Assembly (NCBI GenBank): GCA_021018815.1 | Contig: JAITYX010000026.1 | Coordinates: 6,882,001-6,946,000, forward strand | DNA length: 64,000 nucleotides | Origin: Talinum fruticosum | Lineage: Eukaryota > Streptophyta > Magnoliopsida > Caryophyllales > Talinaceae | Direction: 5' to 3' | In this document: positions 45,014 to 57,352 of the stretch, piece by piece | Layout of the letters: every line of letters starts with the position of its first letter | How positions within the stretch are numbered: the first letter of the stretch is position 1 | Translations under genes and position numbers: made by a program | Notes under the pieces: model-generated | What the model was told of the DNA's origin: nothing | Database searches by the model: none | The model's input: the letters and a program-made list of their open reading frames with translations, nothing else

Positions 45014-48000
45014 TGTAATACCCGAATTTTAAAGAAAACAATTGGAAAGCATAGGATTATTGAGTATTTTTCCCCGCAGCTAGGGGGTTGAGTAACCGAT
45101 TTTATTTACGGCCGGACATATTACGTTAGAATCCCTTTGGAGGCTGGTGTTGAATAAATTAAATCAAGGAATTGCCTTCCTTTTTCATCCGAGCTGAACT
45201 GTTGGGTGATTAAGAACCGTCGTGGCTGGCGTATTAAAATGAGTTAGGATGCAAGCAACATTAAGAGGACGGAAGGGAAGAGATATAGACTTGTCTTATA
45301 TAGGCTAGGTGATTACTTAGTTGAATTATGAAGAGACGGGATAGAAACTAAATTAGGGGTCCAATAAGGATCCTTAACCAACCAAATTAGGCGGTGGAAG
45401 AGAGGGAAGCAAAGAGGGCTCGATGGAGCCCGAGCAACGAAGAGCGAGCAGGAAACGAGAGAAGGAGGGAGAGAGAGAACACGCGGGAAGGCTGGAGCAG
45501 AGGCCGGTGGCCTCCTGAATAGCGAACGGCCGGTGGGCAAGGGGAGAGCGAGGGCTCGGGAAGGCAAGAAGGAAAAGAAACCGAGCGAAGGAAGAAGGGA
45601 AGAGGGAGATAGCGCGAGAGAGAGAGGCCGAGCGGGAGAGTTAGAGCGAGACCGAGAGGGCGAGCGAGAGCAAAGGCGAGGAAGATAGGTCGGAGACCGG
45701 AGTGCTGAACGGCGAGCGCCAGTGAAGCGGTCGGCGAGCACGGGGAATCGGTCGAGCACGAAGAAGGGCGAGACCGAGGCTAAAAAGGGGCACGAATGCG
45801 AAGGCAGAGAGGGCGGCAGCCGGTGGGCGCGAGGACAGCGGCCGGTGACGGCGTTGGGCGTGAAGGAAGGTGGTAGAACCACAGCTGGTAGCGAGGAAAG
45901 GAGGAACCGAACCGGGGAGTTTGAATCTTAGTAAACCAACAAACCTTCAATCCCTAAATCGAGGTGGGTAGTCTTATACTCTAAACTATTAGTAATTTCG
46001 AAATCCAAATGAGTTTATTGTGATTGTTGAATGTGATTGTGAATATTGAACATGTATGCTACCGAACGAGGTTAGTAGTTGCTGAAAGTTGAAGTAGGAG
46101 TTGTGAAGGGAATTGGTAGTGTTTAGGCTCGAAATGGGAAACCAGGGAATTCGGACGGAGTTGGCTTGCTTGGGAATAATGGGTAGTATCGGGAATTTGG
46201 CCAGTTGGGGATGGGGATGAGCACGTTGTGGTTTGGGGATAAATTGCGAATTAGTATTTGGGGTTGAGCCTTAGAGATTTACTGAGATCGCGACATTAAG
46301 GAAATGATTACTAATATCGGGAAATAGTGGGGAAGTACAAAGAGGAGTGTGAATTCATAGCGTTGCACAATTGAGGCAAGGGAGTGAGGAATGGGTGATT
46401 GTTGGGATAATTGAGTCCAAAAGATAATGAAATCCTTAAGGTTGCACTAAATTTGAAGATAAGCGAAGCTAGTGAAAATAGAGCGATAAAAAGGAATTAA
46501 GAACGGTATGATTGAGTTGGTAAAGAAAGAACGATTAATGGGATAGAAACCTAAGATGAGAGCAAATTACACTTGGAGATGCAGGGAATTAGAGGTATTT
46601 CAAGTAGTGAAGTAAGAATGAGAGCTATCCGACTAAATATGAGTAAGAAGAGGCTAATTAGTAATGTGGAGGTGTAATCGGAAAACATTGAAGCAAAGAT
46701 GGTAAATTGTGGGAAGTTGGGACATGTGAGATTAATGGTAATTACTTATGGTTATTGTGGCTCGAAAAAGGAAGTAATCTTACTAAATGAGAGAATTGAG
46801 AAAGGTTTAGTTGAAGAGAAGCTGAGAATGACTATTTGTGTTGAATTGTGGCTATATGTGCAATTGATTGTGTTAAGCGTTGTTCAAAAGTTGGTTTTAA
46901 TAGAAGTTCCTTGTTTTATGCAAAATGATACTTGAATGTGACTATGTGATATATGCTTTTCAAACGTGAAAACGTGCTTTTAAGAAGTGAAAATGATTTG
47001 AGAATGCTTGCTTGAAACAAGCTTGGTAAGTGAACGTGTTTAAGAAACTGTTGTGAATCGACTTTGCCTGGATCGTTTACCACAAGGAAGGATTCTAGCT
47101 AGGGGTGGCTAGCTAGGGGTCCTGGGTACCGGGACGCTCGATTGGAATCTTCCTAGATAGGTCCCGGAGCCTTTTATTTGGGGTCGCGCCCCGGAGAAAC
47201 TAGAGAAATCAGAGAAATTATGAGAAATTGCGAAGTGCTAGTTCGAGTCCCCAACCCGGGAAGTGATTCACCGAAAGAGATTCATTGAAAGTGATTCATG
47301 AAAAGTGATTTAGTTGAAATGATTCGAATTCGATTGAAAGTCTTTGAAAGAAAGTGTAGGGGTTGCTCCACCTTGTTGAAATTTGATTTAGTCCCAAAAG
47401 AATTGTTTATGAATGTGAAATCGTGCTTTTAAATGACTAAAGAGTCATGATCTTTATGTTGCAAGTGATTTCATTGAAAATATATAGATTTGTATTATAT
47501 TATTATGTTTTCGCAGATTTCATTATTATGAGTATTATGTGTAAAGAATTTCCATTTTTAGGGTATAAGACTCCGGTGAGCCCCGTGGTTTATTGCTCAC
47601 CCCCACAAATTTCCCCCACTCCCAGTGTTGCAGGTACATTTCCGAAAGTATGATCCACACTTAGCTTAGCTTACTCCGGACTCCACCGACCGATGCTTGC
47701 TCGCTGCTTGTTGAGTGATTCGTGTTGCGGATGTGCATCTCTACTATTTCGTAGTGTTGTATTTTGTAATTCAATTCATATAGTTTGTACCCAATGTACC
47801 ACGAGCCATTTAAATTATTTTAAGTTTTATAGCATGATTGGTTGAACTCCGGCGTGTGGCCGTTGAGTTGTATACTCCGAGCGTGTGGCTCGTTGAGTTA
47901 TATTATACTTTTATGTAGGGTTTTAAGGCTTCAAGCCTATGGGGATAGTCCGTATTACAAACAGAATTCGGCAAAATTTTTAGGAAATCTCAAGTCCCTT

Positions 48001-48126
48001 TGGGGAAACCATTTTTGTTAACTCTAAGTTGGGATGAGAGAGCCAAACCGACACTGATAGAGCCTTAGGAGTTCCTATAAGGAACTCGGCGATGTAATAC
48101 TCCCGGGGGTGTTTTGGGGTGTTACA
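45014..48126 (+). mobile_element. Gypsy-type solo LTR L2 (Tekay/Del-like)
   Basis: 3,113 bp from TGTAATACCCG to GGGGTGTTACA, flanked by perfect 5-bp duplications CAAAA (45009-45013, 48127-48131). It has no internal domain. Contents: a CTTATATAGG TATA-like box near 45295, a purine-rich block 45340-45930 (frames there look spurious), a GC-rich patch with repeated TAGCTAGGGGT (about 47097-47120), and a conserved late block GCACCCCC...GTTGCAGGTAC-like (47600-47640). Best read as recombination of a full element down to one LTR. Family assignment is from termini and length only. Confidence 0.8.
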
Positions 48127-48131
48127 CAAAA

Positions 48132-48759
48132 TCTCCTCGGTGTCCTCCGAACTTAAGGACATCCTCCGGTCATTCAAGACTCGTCTTCCAGTCTATGACC
48201 ATTAATCGAAAAACATCCCAATCCCAAATCCGAGAGCAGCGAGGATGTGCTACTCGAGATGAAGGCTCTCGTTAAGGAGCGAGAGGAGCCGATCGAGCTC
48301 CTTCGAGAGAGGCGACCTAAGGCGGCTCGAGATCCTATCGACTCGAGACACTTCGAAGAATCCTCGAGTCCGGCCAAGTCCTCCTCGGACGAGAGGAGAA
48401 GAAGAAGAAGAGGAGCTTGCGGCCGAGGCGGCTTCATCCGAGGAAGGGGAGAAAGAAGAAGAAGCAGCAGCAGCAGAACGAGAGGGCCGGGGTGCTCCCG
48501 AACCTCAACCGAAATGATTAGCTCATATAGTAGTCCGAGTGAGTCGAACACCCTGCCGACTATGGTGAGTTAGCAGCCACGAGTTCCGGGAGGATGAGCC
48601 ACTGGACGACCTTGTTCCGGGTCAGCCACTCGAACCGAGCCGATGCCGAAATCCCAGTGCTTGCCCTCACCGCGTTCAACTACATCTTCAAGATCTTATC
48701 AGCACAGGCACACTACTCGTCCTTCATCTCCCACTCAGATTGCTCCACCTCCTTCTTAG
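48132..48759 (+). pseudogene. Element C third ORF, 3' segment
   Basis: Continues after L2 with charged, coiled-coil-like sequence (LLEMKALVKEREEPIELLRE at about 48247, then RRPKAARDP) and a Ser/Glu/Arg-rich tail. It ends with SSRSYQHRHTTRPSS-like sequence and TAG at 48757-48759. This parallels the end of the A copy (SSTSSRSYQRRR). Confidence 0.65.
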
Positions 48760-49196
48760 TTTTCTTTTCCTGTTTTTCTAAGTTTTTTTGTTTGTCCGGA
48801 TATCAAATATGTATCTACTTAATACATTCTTCCTCTTTTTGTTTTTGTTGAAAGGCAAGGGGGAGAATAGTTAGAAAAATTTGTTGTCTTGTTTAGGGGA
48901 GTTTTCTCTCACCCTCTCTTATGTAATTTTTTATTTTCCGAATAAATGCATTTCATTAATAATCTCGTTGTAAGCCTCCAATCATTGATGTGTCTATTTG
49001 TATTTCTCTTGCTCGATATCTTAGCTCTTGCTATGCAATCTCGGTTTATTTGCTCTAATATATAAATGTGCTTTGATATAACTCAATTTTATCACATCTT
49101 ATTGACTTATTTTCCGAGCAAGATTGAAAAATCATATATATATCACTAACAAAGTTTTGTCTAAGTATGGAATGCCTTTCATCAAAAAGGGGAGAT

Positions 49197-50706
49197 TGAA
49201 GACTCGGACTTTACTTATACATCATTCGAGTTCCATCAAAGAATCGGGTATAAGACTTCGGCTCTCATAAGGTTTTGATTACAAGTCATTCTATGTGCCT
49301 TAGAAACTTTTCTGAGTGATATAACATATTTTCGAGCGTAATAGAATCTATCGCATTCATTTTCATCTACTTCGACTCGACTCGAAAGCATACTCTTACA
49401 TGCCATTGTACACACTTGTTCTAAGTAACTCGGACAACACTCAAATATATCGCATGTTCAAACATTTACTCTAACGTACATAAACTCATATCTCGACTTC
49501 GCATCCCAAGAATTACCATGTTAATTCATTTTTCCAAGTCGGCATATTTTTTTGAACTTTGCATTGTCTAAATCAGGTCTGTCTACTCGATATTCTTTAT
49601 TTGACTTGATTCTCTTTTAGACCGACTTAGATGGATTTTGAGTCTCATGGATATTAGATTCGGAAAATTCCATTCCTTTTCGACTCAAATAATTATGCAC
49701 TTAATTATCCTAATTAATTTATTATCTCGTGTCTAATCTTGGACCAAAGTATTTTATACTTTGAGAACCAAATTGATTTACTTTTATAGGTTATTCAATT
49801 GAGGCTATCCTATTTTTGAATTACAAAAGTAACCGGCTTCAAAACGTCAAATCACCAGCGAGACAAGGCTTTTTCCTACTTCGACCTACGCCCGGACACT
49901 CGTGTCATAGCTGTTTGCTTCCAAAACGGGAAATCTGCAACGCTAAGCTCAACGGTGGTTTCCACCCTACTTTCCGAGATATCACCAGTGAATTGGGACT
50001 TCCAAAGGAGTCAAGAGTCGTTACCTAACGTTCACATCTCAACGGATATTTTCCGAGTGACTCGGAAAATCCATTACAACGGTCACAAATGACTTCTAGT
50101 CGGAAGATGGTCACAACGGCTAATCTGCTCGGTCATCTATAAATAGAAGCCAACTTTCAAGACATGAAGATTGCTTGAACCAATTGTTATACACATTCTT
50201 AAGCAAAAGTCTTTGTATTCATACTAAATCTTCTACTTACAACTCCAACTCCGTATTTAACATTCTTCGAGATATAAGGTTTTGTAATCGGTTACAAACA
50301 CTTATTCTTACTTTCTTAGTAAGATCCCTTGATTGAGCTGTAAGGGTTAACTCAGCTCGGTTGTCCCTAGTTATAAAGGTTACCTTAGTTAGGAAGTACT
50401 AGATCGGATAAGGGAACTTCGAGTCTAGGAAAAACTTGTAAGAAATTGTCTAAGGGAGCAATTCTGGTTAAGTCTGTCTATTATATTTTGTGGATTCAAA
50501 ATAGTGGATTTGACTTGGTGCTTGGACTAGCACTCGTCCGTGGTTTTCTGCCCCAGGAGGGTTTCCACATAAATCCGAGTTCATTCTAGACTCGAATCTG
50601 CTTTTTGTATCTATTCTGCATACAACGAGTTTGATTTTTTAAAAATCTTCCATCACCCTATTCACCCCCTCTAGGGTGACTTAACTACTCCAGGAGCAAA
50701 CCTTCA
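49197..50706 (+). repeat. Element C 3' LTR
   Basis: 1,510 bp, from TGAAGACTCGGAC to AAACCTTCA. Same TATAAATA (50138-50145) and upstream dyad as the 5' LTR. Differences from its partner include a set of CNG versus CGAG/CTCG changes. Confidence 0.92.
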
Positions 50707-52086
50707 ACAAATTCTTCCCTAAAACCACCTTCTCCTGGTTGAAGCATGTCTTTAAAACCGGTGTGTATACCTATCTTTGCTTCGTGAGTATATTTACCCG
50801 GACCTTGTGTCCGAGTTCTAAACAAACATGTTGGTCAGTGACAACATCATTTCTTCTATTGTTCAAGGTAAGATAGTTATAATTAATCTCTCTTTACTTC
50901 ACGGACTTTTCCAAGTAAAGTTTCTTTTCGAAGTCCAATCCTATTCCTTTCAATGAAATCGCTGATGATTTCTTTGACAAATATGCTAAAGAGCCTCCTC
51001 AGTCCAAAAATAACTTCTCTATGACTTAGATAAAGCTAGAAGCTAGGCTTTTGTGTTTCATTCATATGAGGACTTTCTTTTCTCATTACCCGTCGAAAGA
51101 GAACCTCATCTCCAAAGTTCTAAAGGTTCTCTATGACATTCTCGACTGGCTATGAAGTAGACCTCTTCCCTTACATTTTGGAGCGAGATGGCATTCGTGC
51201 CCTCCGAGTCTAAGAAGGCGACTCCATATCCCTTCGAAGCTCTTCCGATTGCCGTTTTCACTCGGTTCTAGGTCCCTTTTCCTTCGACCCAAACTCTTGC
51301 TTGGAACTCCGTCGTTTGTCTTGGCAGGAGTGAACTTATGGGTCGGGGGTACTAGGAAGTCAAACCCGGTGTCCGGGTTCATGCGTATAAGTAACCACCA
51401 CCTTAAACTCGGGCAAATCTAGAGGTTCAACCCTTACCTGCTAGACCTTTTACTTCTTTACCTACCCCTTCTATAGAACTTCTTGAGAAGGTGGCCAACA
51501 ACTTTGCATATCCGGTCCTAGACTTACAATCAACTATTGGGGCCTTCAAGATGGACATCCCGACTTTGACTCGATACAAAGCCAAGTCGGACTCAGTCGA
51601 AGGAAAGTCAAGAGTTGATTGCTGAACTCAAGGAGGTGATTGAGCAGCGAGCGTGATCAAATTCAGCGCCTCCAAGAGAGAAGATCAAAGGCATCCAAGG
51701 ACTCGGAATCCTCTAAAAAATTCGAGGAGTCCTCCAACCCTTCTAAGTCCAACTCGGAAGGAGCTGAAGAAGAAGCAGAAGAAGGAGATACTAAAAGAGG
51801 AGAAGAAGAAAAAGAAAAAGAGGAAGGAGCTACTCGGCTCGAGGACCGGGGTAACAAAGAACCCGAGGTGATCTCCTCGAGATCACACTCGAGTGCCTCG
51901 AAGAGGCTGGTGAAGCTGGTCGAGTCCAAAGCCCTTGCCTCGTAGTCTCGGTCGGCAGCAGCCTTGGACGAAGATGAACAAGAAGAAGAGGAAGATCTCG
52001 CCTTCGTTCACGTAACCCGGATCCCTCCTCCGCCCGATGTACCCATTCCGATGCCACCTCGCCTAGCTACTTCAACTCAAGCATAG
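50707..52086 (+). pseudogene. Element B third ORF, 3' segment
   Basis: Continues from the DDK codons with FFPKTTFSW, then GVYTYLCFVSIF. Downstream blocks correspond to the other copies: ENLISKVLKVLYD-like sequence near 51100 and the SESKKATPYPFEALPIAVF region near 51220. The tail (51640-51950) is strongly Glu/Lys-rich (EEEAEEGDTKRGEEEKEKEE). It ends LATSTQA with TAG at 52084-52086. Frameshifted and with stops. The acidic low-complexity tail is longest here. Function unknown. Confidence 0.65.
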
Positions 52087-52652
52087 AGGTGCATGCGCAT
52101 AGCTCGCTCTTCATCCTAAAGACAAACCGCCCCTCCCTCCCGATTTTCAAACTCGAATTCTGTTTTTCTTTGTTTTCATTTTTTTTGTCCAACATCTTAT
52201 GTATTTACTTGTTTTTTCCTTCCTATTTTTGTTATTTTTTACTGAAATGCATAGGGGAGAGAAAAAGATAGAAAAATTAGATGTTTGGTTTAGGGGAGTT
52301 TTTTCCTTTGTTGTTTTCCGAGTTTACCTAACTTTATTCTTGTACAAATGTTTCTTGCAATATATGAAATTTATCTCGTTTATGAGCATATTTGTTTCGA
52401 GTACATGTTTTGTTTCTTCGTGCTCGATATTATCTCTTTACTCTTTAACAATCCCGCTATGATTATCTCAAGAAACATGTTCGACTTATGTTGTGATCTC
52501 GAGCTAAACCGAGTTGAATTGATCATTCAGCTTAATTGTATTTTTGCTCGATTAATATTCGGGCTCGATCAATTCTTTATGAAAAACTTAACTCTTTCAA
52601 CTGAAAAATTTCTATCTTAAGTATGGAATGCATTACATCAAAAAGGGGAGAT

Positions 52653-53162
52653 TGAAGACTCGGGTATAACTCTCTATCTCTCTTAGGTTTTGATACTAAG
52701 TCATTCTAAACTTTATAGAAACTCATATCTAAGTTTTCATCCTGTTATGATTGACTCGAAACCATTCTTTTAGCATAACACTAATTGTGTGTCCGACCCA
52801 CTCGGACACAACTTAGAACAATCGCATGAGTAAATAATTTCTCTAACACTTTTATTTTGAGCACTAACTTTGTGTTTCAAGAGAAAATGAATTATAGTGT
52901 GAATTCTATTATCTAAGTCGGTTTATTTACTGAGAATTATTTACTTGATCAAGTATTTGTATCCTAATATCTTATTCTTTCTAACATGATCATTTTTAAA
53001 GATTGAATCAAGATAGAATCTGAACCTAATGGATATTAGACTCAAAAAATTCCATTCTTTTAGGCTGAAGATAATTAAGTTCTTAATTACTTTGATTTAA
53101 TTATTATATGTGCCTAATCTTGGACCAAAGTATTGTTATATTTTGAGTACCACTTTGATTTG
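52653..53162 (+). repeat. Element B 3' LTR, first 510 bp
   Basis: Begins TGAAGACTCGGG after the polypurine tract and matches the start of the C LTRs with divergence (TTGGACCAAAGTATT near 53123). Interrupted at 53163 by element D. ATTTG at 53158-53162 would be D's duplication, but the partner lies outside the window. Confidence 0.8.
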
Positions 53163-54595
53163 TGAAAGTTTGCTCTTGGAGAGTCTATCACCCTAAGGGG
53201 GTGAATAGGGTGATGAGGAAATTTTAACAAACTTGAAAGATTAAAGCTTGAAAACAATAATTAAGACTGAGTCTAGATTGGACTCACAAAAGTATGAACT
53301 CAAATTTACGTGGAAACCCTCACCAATCCGCTATTTTGAATCCACAAAATACTGTAGATTAACTAAACCAGAATTGCTCCCTTAAACAATTCCTTATAGA
53401 TTTTTCCTAAACTCGAAGTTCCCTTATCCGATCTAGTACTTCCTAACTAAGGTAACCTTTACATTTAGGGACAAATGAGCTAAGTTAATCTTACAGCTCG
53501 AGTCAAGGGACCTTACTTAGAAAGTAAGAGAGAGTTTGTGACTGATTACAAGACTTTACAACTCAAAAAATATGAATGACAAGTCGAGAGTTATAAGTAG
53601 AAGATTGAGTATGAATACAAAGACTTTTTCTCAAGTAATGTGTATTGACAATAATTCCATCAATCTTCAAGTCTTGAGAGTTGGCTTCTATTTATAGATG
53701 ACCAAGCAGATTAGTCATTGTGACTATCTTCCGAATAGAAGTCCTCCGACCGTTGTAACGGTTCTTCGAGTCACTCGAAAAGATCCGTTGAGATGTGAAC
53801 GTCTGTGCAATGACTCTCGACTCCTTAAGATGTCCCAATCCACTGGCGGTGTCTGAAAATTAGGGTGGAAATCACCTTTGAGGTTATCGTTGAAGATTTT
53901 CGGTTTTGGAAACGGACAACCCCGACATAGTGTCCGGGCCTTGTTCGAAGTAGAAAAGCCTTGTCTGGCTGGTGATTGACGACTTGAAGCCGGTTACTTT
54001 TGTATTTCAAAAATGAGATAACCTCGTTTAGATAACCTAAAAAAGTAAACAATTTTGGTTCTCAAAGTATAAAATACTTTGGTCCAAGATTAGGCACGAG
54101 ATAATAATTTAATTAAGATAATTAAGTGCATAATTATCCGAGTCCTAAAAGAGTGGAATTTTCTGAGTCTAATATTCATTATATTCACAATCCATCTAAG
54201 TTAGTCTAAGGAAAGATCAAGTTAAAAGGAGAACATCATAGTATGAGTACTCGATTTAGATAAATATATTTCAACCAAACATGCTCGATTTAGAAAGTTG
54301 AATTAACGTCGTAATTCATTTTAACTTAGAATATGAAGTTAGAGCTTAGAATAAAAGTGTTAGAGAGATTGTTTGAACATGTGATAAATCCAAGTGGTGT
54401 CCGAGTGACTCGAAACATCGGTGTGAGTTGATGAATAAGAATGTGGTTTCGAGTCGATCGTAATCGAATGAAAATACATGCAATTGTTTCTATAATACAC
54501 GTAATGACTCGTAATCAAAACCTAGGAGGGATGAGGTTTGTACCTGAGTCCTTGAGAGTACTCATAATGATATTAGTTCATAGTCTAAGCCTTCA
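53163..54595 (-). repeat. Element D 3' LTR
   Basis: 1,433 bp. On minus it runs from TGAAGGCTTAGAC to AAACTTTCA. TATAAATA on minus at 53689-53696 aligns with the box in C. Confidence 0.88.
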
Positions 54596-54979
54596 ATCTC
54601 CCCTTTTTGATGAAAGACATTCCAAACTCGGATAGAAACTTTTTAGTGAAATAATCAAGAGTTTTCATTCTTATTCAATTGGTAAATGATATATTAGAGC
54701 TTAGAATAAGATATTGCAGAATAATAAATGAAGTGATTAGGACTTAGAATGTTTCGCAGATATAAAAGATTTATATCAAAGCAAAGATAGATAAGAGAGC
54801 TGATATATTAGAGTAAAATTCAATGATAAGTTTAAACTCGGAAATTAATAAGCACGAAATCGAAACTAAGTCGAAAACTTCATTCATATTTAATAACATA
54901 GAAAATATATACAAAGAGAGGGTGAGAGAAACTCCCCTAAACAAGAGAACAAATTTCTAATTATTCTCCCCCTTGCCTT

Positions 54980-56699
54980 TCAAAGAAAAAGAAACAAAAT
55001 GGGGAAGAATGTATCAAGTAGATACAATTTGTCCGTCCGGACAAAAAAAAAACTAAAACAGAAACAAAAAAAAATTACGACGATGGAGCGGGTGCTGTCT
55101 CGAGTTGAAGCGGATGAACGTGCGGTGCGCTTGCGCTGGTATGAACGTGAAGACATTAAAGATCCGGGTGGGGGCAACACTAGGATCTCTCGGAATATGC
55201 TCGGCTCTTAGTGGTTGACCCGGAACAAGGTCGTCCGGAGGTTCATCTTCTTGAAATTCTAAGGAGGGCGGTGCTTCCTTTGATTTGATTGCTGCCGACC
55301 GACCTATGTCGGCAGGTCATTCGACTCACTCGGACTATTGTCCGAGCTAATCGGCTCTGGTTGAGGAGCAGGAGCACCTTCTCCGTCGCCTTATTCCTCG
55401 TCTCCTCCTTCTTCGTCCTTCTCTTCTTCTTCCTTCTCTCCTTCCTTCTTCTCCTCGAGAGCTACTTCAGCCGCAACCTCCTTTTTTTCTTCTTCAGCTC
55501 CTTCTCCGGATGGAGATTTGGTAGGGCTCGAGGAATCTTCGGACATGTCCGAGCTATCCGGTCCCGAGCCGCTTTGGAGCGTCTTTCTCTTAGGAGCTCG
55601 ATCGGTTCCTTCGCTCCTTAACCGGGGCCTTCATCTCAAGGAGCACATCTTGCCGCTTCGGATTTGAGATTGGGCTGTCTTGTGGTTAATGGTCATAGAT
55701 CGAAGGACGGTCTTGAATGACCGGAGAGTGTCCTTGATTTCAATGGACACGAGAGGAGAGCTTGTTTATTATTATGGTAGACAAAGCTGAAGAGAGAACT
55801 TGAGAAACACCCGAGGTAGAAGCACCACCAAGTGGAGGAGGTAGAGAGATAGGAGTCCGAGTCCGAGGCGGAGGAGATGGTAACTTTAGTTCTCGAGTCG
55901 TGGACCCGGACACCCGGTTGGGTTTCTCGGTATCCATAGCCGAGAAGCTCTTTTTCGCCAACTACTATGGCAGCCTCGGATACCTGCGTTAGGATCCGAG
56001 GGGAGCGGGGCCTTGAATTGTTTTAAAATGAAGGTAAGGAGAGCCCCAAAACGAAGAGGTGTGGTTTTCTTAGTCCGAGCTGGCACAGAGGCCATTTGCT
56101 CGATGATGGCTGGGAAGAGGTCTACGTTGTACCCCTCGAGAATGTCAAATAACGCCTTGAGAATCTTTGAGTTTAGATTCTCTTTGTCTGGAATGCTAAG
56201 AGAAGAAGGTTCTCATCGGCAGAAAACAAAGAAGATGAGCCTCGGTTTTCATCCGAGTCACGAAAAGTTTTTTGTGATTCAGGGATTTCTTTGGCATATT
56301 TCTTGAAAAATTCATCGAGTAACCTCGTTGAAGGGGATAGGGTTGCTGTTGAGGAAAAGAGAGGAAACTTTGAATAAGTAGTGGAGGAGAGAGACATTAA
56401 CTCGGACAATTGCATCACAAACTTTGGAGGTGAGGATCCCATCGAGCTAGAAAGGTTGGAATAGAACTCAACCACGAGTTCCGGTAGATGAATTCGCTAA
56501 AACAGAGGAAATTATATACCCCTGTAGTTTTGATGTGATTCAACCACGAGAATTTTGTGGTTGGGAAGAATTTGTCATCCAACGTCAGGTGTTGGGTGAC
56601 AAGGATTTTAGAGGGGTTAGAAGGACCCTCTTGGCTTTTGGTTCGAGGTTTCTTGGTTGCGGAACCAAGAAAATATGGGGCGGAACCTCTTTTCGGCAT
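54980..56699 (-). pseudogene. Element D third ORF (MPKRG accessory protein), best preserved
   Basis: The start at 56699 gives MPKRGSAPYFLGSATKKPRT, and the frame stays open for 94 codons through LDDKFFPTTKFSW, GVYNFLCFSEFIY and WDPHLQSL. Later blocks in other frames: LLDEFFKKYAKEIPESQKTF (about 56330), ILEGYNVDLFP (about 56150), RFGALLTFILKQFKAPLPSD (about 56050). The tail is Ser/Glu-rich and ends near MSSRSYQRKRTA (about 55150). TATAAATA on minus at 56942-56949 is 243 bp upstream. The C-terminal extension is hydrophobic (FFCFCFSFFF near 55050) only because the usual stop is missing. Confidence 0.7.
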
Positions 56700-56941
56700 G
56701 GTTATGGATTTTTGAGAAGAAAAGAGATGAACTTTGAGAAAGCGAAGAGGTAGCTTGAGGATGAGAGAGAGAGAGAGAAAGTAAGTGAGTATTGAGAGCT
56801 TAAGGTTTGCTTACTTGAGACGTTTCTTGCTTGCTTGAGAGTGAAGGTTCGCTCTTGAAAGTACCGAACTTGTTTAAGAGCTAGTATGCGAGAGTGTAAG
56901 TGAACAGAGAGTAAAGTAGTGAAATGAAGGAAAATAGATGC

Positions 56942-56949
56942 TATTTATA
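56942..56949 (-). promoter_or_regulatory. TATA box upstream of element D third ORF
   Basis: On minus TCTCTATAAATAGCATC, the same context as in element C, with CCGTTGGAGAG upstream (about 57035). Confidence 0.5.
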
Positions 56950-57352
56950 GAGAAAGAAATGTCCTTCAATATCCGTTTCGACCTAACTCTCCAACAGTCA
57001 CCTCGGACCGGTGTGACTGTTCCGCTCTCCAACGGTTAGAATTCCAGTGTTTGTCTTCTAATGGCTAGTTCTCTGATTGATAAGCGTGAGAGACGAGAGA
57101 AAGAAAAAGAGAGATTTTAAAAGAAATTTCTGAAATTCTCCACTAATCCGGAGATGATTTCGAAGTTTAATGTCCATTTTCTCAAAAACCGAGTCCGACT
57201 CGGTAGAGTTTCCGAGTGACTCGGAATGTGTAAATAGATAATAACTCCTAGCTCAGTATCACTCGGTCAACTAAACTAATTGTTATTAAGACACAGAAAA
57301 GAACATGTAACACATAATCATATAAGATAATTTCTCTTAGAAAAACACATAA

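Larger units (their letters stand above)
37349..50706 (+). mobile_element. Ty1/copia retrotransposon C (SIRE-like) with L2 inside
   Basis: 13,358 bp including the 3.1-kb L2 insertion. Both LTRs are present. Flanks ACAAG (37344-37348) and ACAAA (50707-50711) are a near-perfect 5-bp target-site duplication inside B's third ORF. Primer-binding site TTGGTATCGAGCC follows 38871; polypurine tract AAAAAGGGGAGAT is at 49184-49196. It has a large deletion in pol, so it is non-autonomous. Confidence 0.92.
31510..53162 (+). mobile_element. Ty1/copia retrotransposon B (SIRE-like), interrupted by C and D
   Basis: Order: truncated 5' LTR, primer-binding site TTGGTATTAGAG (31589 on), gag-pol, third ORF, polypurine tract AAAAGGGGAGAT (52641-52652), 3' LTR start. 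Element C (37349-50706) lies inside its third ORF. Element D starts at 53163 inside its 3' LTR, whose remainder must lie beyond the right edge. It has the most stops of the four and hosts two of the others, so it is probably the oldest. Confidence 0.85.

Noticed and set aside
45313..45882. 189-codon minus-strand frame rich in Ser/Arg/Pro/Leu
   Set aside because: Complement of the purine-rich block of solo LTR L2; low complexity, with open frames on both strands.
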